The notes under the pieces were generated by a model. That model did not search any database. It saw only the letters and a list, made by a program, of their open reading frames with translations, and was not told the origin of the DNA. The position numbers were made by a program, and so were the translations under genes. Positions 8,886 to 16,626 of a DNA stretch of 19,068 bases are shown here, piece after piece. Source of the DNA: Zygnema cylindricum (taxonomy: Eukaryota; Streptophyta; Zygnematophyceae; Zygnematales; Zygnemataceae); the NCBI GenBank assembly GCA_037447655.1, contig JBBHKE010000682.1, positions 1 to 19,068 of the forward strand. The letters run 5' to 3'. Each line of letters begins with the position of its first letter. Within the stretch, counting starts at the first letter, position 1.

Positions 8886-8973
8886 TTCGAAGCCTTGGTC
8901 CGAATTCGTCGGGCTGATTTTTCTGCTCCCCCCCTCCGTAATTTCCAACCGGTCTGCGAGAATTCTTGTTCCT

Positions 8974-9773
8974 CTAATCGGTCCCAGCTGCCAAGGCTTG
9001 GCCACTCTTTCCTTCCCTTCGGATCTCAATCGTATTCTCCCGAACGAGAATCATTCGTACCACTGAGTTCCATATCCATCTTGAGTCCGGCAAGTCTTGC
9101 ACAAGGTTGATTATGATCTCGAACTCATCGGGTAACTTCATTAGTAAACAGTTAACCTTTTCTTTTTCACTAAAGTCTTTTCTAACACTCTCTAGCTCCA
9201 TGAAAAGTGTACCAAACTCATTGCAAAAATCCAACATCTTCCCCCCTTTGTATACATACTCTTTAACTTATGATCTGTCAACTGTTATTGTTGAATTGTA
9301 CCACTTCGGTTTATCTCAATGAGAGCCATCCAAAGATTTGATGCCCTTTCGACCTGCAAATGAGGACATGCAAGTCCTTGAGTAAGATGGCGGAGGATGA
9401 ACTGCTTTGCCGCCATATTGTTGAAGTCCCAAGTATCAGTATCATTCTCCTCGTTCCTCGGAATAGGTGATGTGAATGCCGAACAAGTTGCTATTAGTTT
9501 GGTCGTCTCCTTCTCCTTTCCTTTGTCCACCACCTCCCTTTCTTTTGTCTCCTCCGTTGAAGATGGATCTGCATCTCTAGTGAATCTGCCTCTTGTAAAT
9601 ATCGGAGGTATCCCAAGAGTGGATGGACGCCTCACCCGTCCACTAACTATTCCTCAAAACCGTTTCTCACATACAGCACCTATCATCATACTTTCCCAGT
9701 ATATGAAGCCAGCTCCATTAAATATGGGCACCCTAGATGGTGGGCCCATAACCAACAACTCTAAGACCTCCAT
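8974..9773 (-). pseudogene. Element A gag, starting inside the LTR
   Basis: On the minus strand an ATG at 9773, 20 bases before the LTR end, opens a frame that passes through the PBS (read V-M-G-P). It enters VPIFNGAGFIYW, which aligns with B's Gag at IIVFDGREYMYW. TGA at 9656-9654 breaks it; the same frame resumes to 9285 with TDTWDFNN.AAKQFILRHL and ERASNLWMALIEI. A frameshift leads to 9237-8974, with FMELESVRKDFSEKEKVNC and MKLPDEFE, the second half of a UBN2-like Gag. The charged segment near 9560-9500 is variable. A later start at the ATG within the PBS itself (9750) is also possible. Confidence 0.78.
9738..9753 (-). promoter_or_regulatory. Element A primer binding site (initiator tRNA-Met, internal half-tRNA type)
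   Basis: The minus strand reads GGTTATGGGCCCACCA directly after the LTR end. The first 13 bases are complementary to the anticodon stem and loop of animal initiator tRNA-Met (TGGGCCCATAACC). This matches the Drosophila copia PBS, which is primed by a cleaved 5' half of that tRNA. The match is exact here, which makes it a confident call. Confidence 0.85.
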
Positions 9774-10345
9774 AGGACCTCAGAGTAAGCAACCCACATG
9801 AAGCCTCTAGAATAACCCTGACCCCTTTGTCTTTTAGCACGAATAAATGCCACCCTCGCAAACAAAAACTCTGACCACCTTCACCCCTGTGAAGGCAAGA
9901 CTCCGTGAGTCGATAGCAAAAAGAATCTCTGAATTTGCTCCTCTGAGCAGTAAGTTATGAAGGGTCAAAGTTGAGCTTTTGTAAAGAAGCTCTGTGGGAG
10001 AGAGGGTCCTATCTACCAATTTTTTCTAAGTCTTATCTCTCTCTAAAACTCTATGTATTGGTGTACGGCACCAATCATATTACACTGCCATACACAAAAG
10101 TACAGTTGCCAGTGTACTTTATGTACAAATATTGTACGACATGGCCTAAATGTGGACACATGTCATATCCGGATTTGGTCCCGTAATCCCCAGAAATGCC
10201 GCGATCCAACATAATCGTGCCACGTGTCATCGTATGTGGCGATGACCACAAACCGCGGAGAATCTCTTCCGCAAACAGACTTTCTTTTCGACCGCCTGAT
10301 TGAATGCAAATTTCAATCGTAGCCGTCATAAATGGTTGTGCGGTA

Positions 10346-10367
10346 TTTGTTTCGTAAAAGAAACAAA
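10346..10367. repeat. Perfect palindrome in the A LTR, shared with C
   Basis: TTTGTTTC and GAAACAAA form an 8-bp perfect inverted repeat around GTAAAA. The C LTR has the same arms at 13057-13078 around an unrelated loop, GACAGC. Only the left arm is kept in the E LTR (near 17214-17224). Arms conserved with a changed loop suggest selection on structure or on a dimeric protein site. Confidence 0.6.
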
Positions 10368-10568
10368 ATGCGCGGTACTCGTTTCTTATCTAGACCGAAA
10401 TCCGTACTTTTACATAAGTGGATCTATGTATCCGTTAACATCTGCCGTTGAATGAATTTTCCTACGTGGCAACATTTAAATTAATATCAAGCCCTTTAGT
10501 ATGTATTTTTCTGTCTAGACTTAACGGATAAGTCTAAGGGCTACCGGCGTTTTGACGATCGGCAAGTA

Positions 10569-10585
10569 CCAAGATCAAATCCTGG
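10569..10585 (+). other. tRNA T-arm-like element in the A LTR (antisense to the element)
   Basis: CCAAG-ATCAAAT-CCTGG is a 5-bp stem with a 7-base loop, in the form of a tRNA T-arm and close to the pol III B-box consensus GGTTCRANTCC. Counterparts occur at the same place in the C LTR (12838-12854, minus strand, perfect stem) and the E LTR (17390-17400, plus strand, an exact B box). A full tRNA cloverleaf is not evident. Confidence 0.45.
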
Positions 10586-10817
10586 TTCCGACATACTCCT
10601 TTTAGCAAATAAACCTACCTATCCATAAATCAACTAATCTATTTCTCGTAAACCTCTGGATAGCCTAGGTAGCCATGGCTTTAGCTTCCTCTCCAACTTC
10701 TCAGTGACTACAACAAGTGTGGGAGTTCGAGAGAGAAGTTACAGGCAGACTGCCTTGGCTTCTTTTTGTATTCCAATTTAGACCTAGAAAATAATAAAAG
10801 AACCATCGATTTCTACC

Positions 10818-12608
10818 GGAACCCCTAGTGTTGACTACAACCAAAGCAGAAGACGTGGTGGAAATAGACCCTGAATCGAGGGATAGGGGAGAAGTCGAAA
10901 CTGTTCGAAAGAATCCACGAGAGCCATCCATTTCGGCATCAGAGTTTGAGGGAGGAAGCAGAAGCAGCAAAAGACTGCAATAGAAACAAGTTAACAACAA
11001 GGTAACCAAACTGTCTCATCCTGATGAACCCCAGACTTATGGTGAGGCGATAAATGTCTCGAGAGGAACCGGTTAAACACAGCCATTAATAAGGATGTGG
11101 CTTTGATTATGGTAGCCAATACGTGGGAATTGGTGGACTGTCACCATGATAGGAAGCTAATCGGGTGTAAGTGGGTAGTCAAATTGAAACTCAACCCGGA
11201 TGACACCATTGAGCGCTACAAGGCTCGGTTAGTGGCGAAGTGATTTACCAGAAAGATGGAATCGACTACGAGGAGACTTTTGCTTCGGTCGTCAGGTTTC
11301 TCTGTGTTGGGATACTTCTCAGTATGGCGGCATCAGAAGACATGGAATTACATCTGATGGACATCACACGACTTTCCTACATGGAGAGTTGGAAGAGGAG
11401 ATTTTTATGCGGCAGCCCGAAATATTTGTGGAGCAAGGGGAGGAAAGCAAGGTATGCCAATTGATCAAATCTTTGTATGGGCTGAAAGAGGCGCCCCGGC
11501 AATGGAAGAAGAAGCTTAATAAGTTTCTCACAGGTTTGGGATATATTTGGATCAGCTCAGATCGCTCAAATTAATTGTTTGAAGATGAGGATAAAAATAT
11601 TTCTATTGCAATTTATGTTGATGATTTGCTTGTTTTAAGTAAATCTATGGATAAAATAAATAAGTTGAAAAGTGATATAAAAGGAAGATTTGAGATGAAG
11701 GATATGGGAGAAGCAAGGTATATTTTGGGAATTCAGGTATAGAGAGACAGAGATAGAAAGATAATCAGATTAACTCTAAAAGAGGCCATTGGAAACATAT
11801 TAGAAAGATTCCAAATGGACAAGGCTAAAAGTTGTACCACTCCCATGGAACTAAAGAAGGGAAGTGAGGGGAGTGTGGAAGAGGGATTAATAATCTTGGA
11901 TGATGAGGTAGGCGCGGAAGAGAAAATATTTATGTAGACCATCCCTTATAGACAAGTAGTGGGCAACCTAATATATTTCATGAATTGTACCCGTCCAGAC
12001 ATAGCCGTAGCTGTAGGAGTACTAAGTAGGAGTCTAAATACTCCTACTATGAAGGATTGGGAGGCAACGAAAAGAGTCCTTAGATATCTCATAGGGACTA
12101 GAGATCTATGGTTGCATTTGGGTGGGAACAATACTGACATCACCACTTGGAGTGATGCCAGCTATGGGGATGCTCCTATGAGGAGATGCACGTCTGGATA
12201 TGTATTGTATGTGGGTGATAGGGCTTGCAGCTGGAGCAGCAAGCAGCAAAAGGTCATTGCTTAGTCCACCATAGAGGGTAGGTACATGGCTTCTTGCTCT
12301 GCTGTAAAATAATTAATGTGCGTCAAGTCTTTGGTTGGTGAACTTGGTCATCTTAAGAGTGGTGTTCAGAAAGTATTTTGTGACAATCAGGCAGCTATTG
12401 CCATTTCTGCCAATCCTATACACCATTTTAAAGCAAAACATATGGACATTAGACTTAGCTTCGTTAGAGAAAAGGTAGAAGACAAAATTATCAGTTAAGA
12501 ATATAGACTAGATAGTGAAATGGTATCAGATATGATGACCAAACCTGTGCCTTCCCCTAAACTAATTTTTTGTAGAGAGAAGTGTGGTCTGAACTTAAAA
12601 GGTGACTA
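10818..12608 (+). pseudogene. Element C reverse transcriptase and RNase H remnant
   Basis: The linker (10942-11060, basic GSRSSKRLQ then KVTKLSHPDEPQTYGEA) leads to ANTWELVDC, GCKWVVKLKLNPDDTIERYKARLV and GIDYEETFASVVRF. Then come LIKSLYGLKEAPRQWKKKL and AIYVDDLLVLS (YVDD at 11614-11625), EMKDMGEARYILGIQV, PYRQVVGNLIYFMNCTRPDIA, TTWSDASYGDAPMRRCTSGYVLYVG, CDNQAAIAISANP and KAKHMDIRLSFVREK. The C-terminal ADMMTKP-type block ends at TAG 12606-12608. The frame is largely kept from 11389 on, but there are many stops (for example near 11572, 11740, 11936, 12262, 12309 and 12496), and at least three frameshifts occur before 11389. All catalytic motifs are recognisable, but no active protein is possible. 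Confidence 0.9.
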
Positions 12609-12610
12609 GA

Positions 12611-12622
12611 AAATAACGGGAG
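12611..12622 (+). promoter_or_regulatory. Element C polypurine tract
   Basis: AAATAACGGGAG directly precedes the TGTAAG start of the C 3' LTR. It is equivalent to B's and E's tracts, which end GGGGAG and GGGAG. Confidence 0.75.
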
Positions 12623-12837
12623 TGTAAGAATTAATGGTTTTTTTTAATATTTTTTAGGTCTAAAATTAAATGCAGAAAAGAAACCGAGGCAGTCTGCATC
12701 TAACTCCTCTCTTGAGCTCCCTCACTTCTCACAGTCACTAAAGGTTGAAGAGGGAGATAGAGCCATGGTTACCTGTGTTATCTAGAGAGAGACAAGCAGA
12801 TGGTTTAGTAGATTTACTAAAAGGGTACTTCACAGAC

Positions 12838-12854
12838 CCAGGATTTGATCCTGG
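12838..12854 (-). other. tRNA T-arm-like element in the C LTR (antisense)
   Basis: On the minus strand CCAGG-ATCAAAT-CCTGG forms a perfect 5-bp stem with a 7-base loop. It is in the same position and relative orientation as those in A and E. See the entry at 17390-17400 for the best B-box match. Confidence 0.45.
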
Positions 12855-13056
12855 TACCTACCGTCTATCAAACTAGCCGGTAGCGGTTTGCTTTATTCTA
12901 CAAGTCTATGATCGGTGCTGACACATGTAGGGTTTGACAACTATATAAATTGTTAAGCGTGAACTAATTCATTTAACGGAAACTATAGACGTTGTGCATG
13001 GATACAATTTTTTAAAGTACGGGGTATGGTACGGTTCCCAAACGGATACAGCGCAT

Positions 13057-13078
13057 TTTGTTTCGACAGCGAAACAAA
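13057..13078. repeat. Perfect palindrome in the C LTR, shared with A
   Basis: TTTGTTTC-GACAGC-GAAACAAA: the same 8-base arms as at 10346-10367 with a different 6-base loop. It lies upstream of the probable CCAAT and TATA sites of this LTR, so an upstream regulatory site is plausible but unproven. Confidence 0.55.
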
Positions 13079-13349
13079 TATCACGCAACGATTTATGACG
13101 GCTACGATTAAAACCCGATTTTCATCAGACGACCGCGAAGGATGCCGATATAGCTCAATATGATTTTGGCGCTTTTAAGTCACCGCCACATCGATTGACA
13201 CGTGGTGCGATCACATTCGATTATGGAATCTCCGGGGATAACAGAAACGAATCCAGATAAGACATGTGTCGACTGGTTGGCCATGTCGTACAAAGGCCAT
13301 ATAGAAAGTACACCGACACCTGTACCTTTCTGTACGACATAGTATTTTG

Positions 13350-13375
13350 ATTGGTGTTGTAATTCAGTATATAGA
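13350..13375 (+). promoter_or_regulatory. Probable core promoter of the C LTR
   Basis: An inverted CCAAT box (ATTGGT) is followed 13 bases later by TATATAG. The A and E LTRs keep ATTGGT at the matching place, while the TATA box has drifted. A purine-rich AGAGAGAGATAAGACTTAG block conserved between A and C follows and may mark the start of the transcript. Confidence 0.45.
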
Positions 13376-14020
13376 GGTTTAGAGAGAGATAAGACTTAGG
13401 AAAATTTGGTAGATTGGACCCTCTCTCCCAGAGAGCTTAAGTACAAAAGGTATACTTTTACCCTCCATAACTTACTACTCGAGGAGCAAATTCACAGATT
13501 GTATTTGCTATCGACTCACGGGAGTCTTACCTTCACAAGAGTTAAGGTGGTGAGAGTTTTTTTCTGCTAGGGTGGCATTTATTCTTGCTGAAACTCAAAG
13601 GGGTCAAGGTTATCTTAGAGGCTTGGTGTGAGCTACTGACTCTAATGACCCATGGAGGTCTCACAGTTGCAGGACGAGCGATCATATGATTAAAAGTGGT
13701 AAATTACACGTGCTTTCTGACAAGATGGATTCAAACCACCTAAATATCTTTGACGGAAAGTACAGTATCGTATAACACCTTTGCGGTCTATTGAATTTCG
13801 CGAAACGGAGTTGTACTATTGTGTAACTCAAATATTTTAATACGCACCATAGTTTGAAAGTAGGCGTTTTTATGGTAAGCTTTTGGTAGGCGCACAAAAC
13901 TTGGCACAAAAATCCTGTAAAGTAGGTATACTATATGTGTGTGCGTTGTGCACACTCTTGTACGAATGTACGAATCTGCAACAAATTTTTTAGCGAACTG
14001 ACACGGTGTAGAATGATATT

Positions 14021-14470
14021 GCGCGGGAAAGAAATCCCGTAAAAAATAATAGTCGTGGGCGACCCAATGCTTTGCCCTTTGGTTGCTAAGGGCATTTCGA
14101 TTTTGTACAATACTAAGTATAATGCGATAGTACTGTACATATTATATACGGCCATTATACGTGACGTCATCAGTGAAGTTATGATGATGACATGGTGTGA
14201 CGCGATAGCACTTGCCGCTCCGACAGTTGCGTTTGGGAGACAAAACTTCAAACCACCTCGAGGGCGAATTAGCGGCGGTTCTCGTTAAAAAAGTCAATCA
14301 ACGGCAAATCATCGAATTTAGATGTTAACCGGCGGTTATGAACCATTTTCCTGCGGCGATTGTTCTTAAATTCAATCGGCAGCAGGTTCGTGCCCTGGTT
14401 CTGTATCGTGAAGAACGAAGACACGCTGCCTATATAAAGGTGTCCTATAATTTATAGAGAGGGTTGCGCC
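14021..14470 (+). promoter_or_regulatory. Promoter-like cluster with TATA box, probably for the OTU-like gene
   Basis: Several canonical eukaryotic sites fall within 450 bases: GCGCGGGAAA (14021-14030, E2F type), GGTTGCTAAG (14081-14090, X-box half-site type), TGACGTCA (14162-14169, a perfect CRE/ATF site) and TATATAAA (14431-14438). An imperfect hairpin, CCTGC..GATTG / CAATC..GCAGG, lies at 14350-14386. The expected start site is near 14460-14470. The next coding sequence on this strand is at 15484, about 1 kb on, which would need a long leader or an intron. Each single motif could arise by chance, so the assignment is tentative. Confidence 0.4.
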
Positions 14471-15449
14471 ATTGCACGTGACGCTGAAGTAGTCGCCCTT
14501 TCAGACATTTCATCGTTGTAGTTGTCGTTGAGGTTATCGCCGTTTAGGGCACGCCATTTTGGGTGCGTAGACGAACAAAGTTTTGGCTTACTTTTAGTTC
14601 TTTTGCCTCGCGACCATTGGTCTATAATTTTGGATTATAGATCATCATTTTCTGCCATTTTTTTTTTTTTACTTTACGAATTGTCACTCATCAATTCATT
14701 TGCGAATGCTTGAAATATTCAGTAGGTGGTTTTTTTATCTATTGAGTGATGTATAGTACATTGTGAATTGTTATTAGACTTATGTACTCAATATCGGCGC
14801 ACCAAAATTTTGACATTGATACCCCAAATACAATGACTGATTCTATTTTATCCGTGACGTTAATTACGGTTCTTGTAAATTAGCGTCAATGGAATTTTCG
14901 TACTTATTTTATGAATAGTGTGGTGTACAGAATGTGTTTTCTGGAACAAAATTGTATTTGATTACCAAAAATCGTACGGATATTGTAGTTAACTTATGTC
15001 GGTTGCATACAGAATTGCGCTTCGATTAAACGTGGAGTCGGGTTTGCGACATACGCGTTCGCAAACCTAAATTAGAATTATGGATTAATTACACTGAAAG
15101 GACGCGACGTGGTATGGATTATCAGATTTTCTAATTTTACCTATTTTAACGTGTATGTAATGACGGCAGACTAAATCAGCGTTATAAAGAAATTACAATT
15201 AAACATTTTTTTCATAATGGTATTGATACACAAATTAGAATCAATGACACTAATTTATTATTGATACTAATAATTTTTATAGTCTAATAACGATTCACGG
15301 TGTAGTTTGTGTGAAGTTATTTTAAGTTTTTTTTTTTTTTATGGTTGCTTTTTGTTTTACTTTTTAAATAAATGCTTTTAAAATTGTAGTGTTTTGCTTT
15401 TTCATTTGTTTATTAATGTTTTTTGTTTTTTTATTCAAGTATAGTGTTT

Positions 15450-15477
15450 TTTTTTTGGGAGTTCTATTTTAGGTAAG
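15450..15477 (+). other. Possible splice acceptor, with a GTAAG donor-like word, before the OTU-like ATG
   Basis: A T-rich tract and TATTTTAG end at 15472, seven bases after which the ATG region begins. The AG is directly followed by GTAAG (15473-15477), a good donor word. One of these may be functional; both together could bound nothing. It suggests a spliced eukaryotic transcript but cannot be decided from sequence alone. Confidence 0.25.
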
Positions 15478-15483
15478 CTTATT

Positions 15484-16626
15484 ATGGCATTAATTCTTTT
15501 TTTTCGATTACATGTTACATGGGATGGGAATTGTACTTTTTCTCTATTATTGTTTGGCTGTGAGTATAAATATTATTATGTAAAAAAGGTAATTACTAGT
15601 TATTTATTTTGTCAATGGGATGAACATGCTATTTTTATTAGTTATGGACATGGAATTCAATTTGTAGACTTTAATCATTATCAAACGTGTATATCTGTTG
15701 ATAAAGTTTGGGGCAGTTGTGGTGAAGTTCGTGTTGTTGCAGTAGTTTTTAATTTTGTCTTTCATATTTGGAATGCTAATTTTTTTAGAGCATTGTCCGC
15801 TCTTAGTCAAAAATGGGTTGATGATGGTCTTTCTTTATACTTCACTGATGTTCTTTATGATGTATTAATGGATGTTGTTCCATCTAACTTCAATAGACAA
15901 GTTGATCAACTATGTTTATATGATTATGAAAAATCAATGGGTATGGACAATATATATATATTGTTTAATAATCAATGTATTAAAAGTGTTCAGATTATAT
16001 CTGACAGTTTTGATTCTTTGGAGAATGATGGTAAAGATGATTATAATTTTGATAGTGTTCTACTTTGTAATATTGAAAATGCTGATACACCTGTAAATGA
16101 AATTATAGATAAAAAAAGAAAAAACCTTCAATACAAACAAATAATATAAGTGGTAATTTTGGTGACGTAAATGTTGATAAAAATAGTAGGTGTAATATAG
16201 ATGGAAATAAGAATGAAATTACTAATAAGTTTTTTATTGGTGTTTGGGTATTAAATGACATTGGTATGTGGTTAAATTACGAATTGGGAAAAAATATCGT
16301 ATACCGTTAGGTATTTATTCTTATAGCTTTAAAGATTCTTTAGCATACGATTATGGTCTATTTGTTATGGGTTTACATATGTATCGAAAAATGAAAAATG
16401 TTAATCTATGTTCTGAATCTGATTTTGGTTGTTTTTTGGGGAAGGAGTTAGTTCTTCATTCTTTATTTTCATTTGGTCTTGTTAGGCTCAAAAATACAAA
16501 TGGTTTGGTGTGCGATAATTTATGTATTTTAAAAGTTAAAAACCAATTTGTTGGTTTATTTGCTAAAAAAGTGAAAAATCAGGTTACTGTTTTTGACTTG
16601 CAAATCTTTGATAATGTTGAAGATGC
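15484..16626 (+). pseudogene. OTU-like cysteine protease-like protein, frameshifted and cut by element E
   Basis: The ATG at 15484 follows an in-frame stop at 15442-15444. Residues 13-17 (WDGNC) fit the OTU nucleophile motif DGNC, with Cys17. VWG (75-77) with E81 and a hydrophobic strand fit the WGGxxEL segment. LYFTDVLYDVL (118-128) fits the terminal HYDxL block, but the catalytic His is Leu. The frame ends at TAA 16147-16149. Coding-like sequence continues in another frame from about 16110 (after an A-rich run) to 16310, and in a third from about 16268, which stays open until E's LTR begins at 16627. No domain is recognised in the C-terminal part. OTU proteins remove ubiquitin and also occur in DNA transposons, Helitron-type elements and large DNA viruses, so its origin, host or mobile, is open. 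Confidence 0.5.
16622..16626 (+). repeat. Candidate target duplication GATGC of element E, visible copy
   Basis: These five bases lie directly outside the TGCAA end of E's LTR and belong to the interrupted OTU-like gene. The partner copy would lie beyond E's 5' LTR, outside the window. Confidence 0.4.

Larger units (their letters stand above)
998..10817 (-). mobile_element. Copia retrotransposon A, minus strand, split by element B and 3'-truncated
   Basis: On the minus strand the order is 5' LTR (10817-9754), PBS, gag, zinc knuckle, protease, integrase (to 7149), and the start of reverse transcriptase (1421-998). That is the Ty1/copia order, with integrase before reverse transcriptase. Element B interrupts it at 1422-7148 in the integrase-RT linker, with an AATAG duplication; removing B and one copy rejoins A's linker. 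The rest of RT, RNase H and the 3' LTR are missing where LTR D abuts at 997. The right end, at 10817, lies against the integrase-RT linker of plus-strand element C, so A appears to have landed in C. Several stops and frameshifts make it inactive. Confidence 0.85.
9754..10817 (-). repeat. Element A 5' LTR
   Basis: On the minus strand this runs from GGTAGAAATCGATGG (TG expected, GG seen) to AGTTGTT (TTGCA expected). It aligns along its length with the C 3' LTR (12623-13671) on the plus strand and with the E LTR (16627-17624). Shared blocks are TTTTCTAGGTCTA near the start; the T-arm-like element (10569-10585); the TTTGTTTC/GAAACAAA palindrome (10346-10367); the ATTGGTG/CACCAAT inverted repeat (10057-10075); AGAGAGAGATAAGACTTAG; and a block ending ATGGAGGTC. 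Both termini have mutated, in keeping with an old element. Short open frames inside it are not conserved and are not counted as genes. Confidence 0.85.
10818..13671 (+). mobile_element. 3' part of copia retrotransposon C, interrupted by A at its left
   Basis: The sequence begins within the integrase-RT linker of a plus-strand copia pol, directly against the LTR start of A. It runs through reverse transcriptase, RNase H, a polypurine tract and a full 3' LTR that ends TTGCA at 13671. Its LTR, linker and RT are homologous to those of A, so the two are one family in opposite orientation. The missing 5' half would lie beyond A's far end, outside the window. Because that flank is not visible, the target duplications of A (right side GGAAC) and of C (right side GGACG) cannot be checked. 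Confidence 0.85.
12623..13671 (+). repeat. Element C 3' LTR
   Basis: This 1049-base LTR runs from TGTAAGAATT to CACAGTTGCA and aligns with the A LTR (1064 bases) and the E LTR (998 bases). It contains the T-arm-like inverted repeat (12838-12854) and the TTTGTTTC/GAAACAAA palindrome (13057-13078). A likely promoter follows, with ATTGG (inverted CCAAT, 13350-13354) and TATATAG (13369-13375), and then AGAGAGAGATAAGACTTAGG, the presumed start of R. Near the end, ATGGAGGTC (13652) lies 20 bases before the terminus, exactly the gag-ATG position in A. The promoter reading is inference. Confidence 0.88.
13672..15483 (+). other. Non-retroelement intergenic DNA with promoter-like and AT-rich parts
   Basis: No copia homology and no convincing coding sequence is present. 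Overlapping short frames near 13931-14288 on both strands show no recognised motif. 13980-14480 is richer in CpG-containing regulatory-type words (separate entry). From about 14640 to 15480 the DNA is very AT-rich, with T runs near 14659-14670, 15328-15340 and 15447-15456. A perfect 9-bp inverted repeat, GGTTTGCGA...TCGCAAACC, occurs at 15041-15067. A pyrimidine tract ending TATTTTAG at 15472 could be a 3' splice site just before the ATG at 15484, which would make much of this stretch 5' UTR or intron of the OTU-like gene. Confidence 0.5.

Noticed and set aside
8364-9801. Several plus-strand frames of 70-150 codons
   Set aside because: They are antisense to the gag, knuckle and protease of element A, whose motifs are clear on the minus strand.
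9834-10019. 61-codon minus-strand frame inside the A LTR
   Set aside because: The matching region of the C LTR is alignable as DNA but does not keep a comparable open frame; it lies in the untranslated LTR.
14253-14266. CTCF-like word CCACCTCGAGGGCG
   Set aside because: It departs from the core consensus at several positions and is a single occurrence; not strong enough to call.
13931-14288. Overlapping frames on both strands (106 and 77 codons)
   Set aside because: No recognised motif and no homologous neighbour; they overlap each other and the promoter-like cluster.
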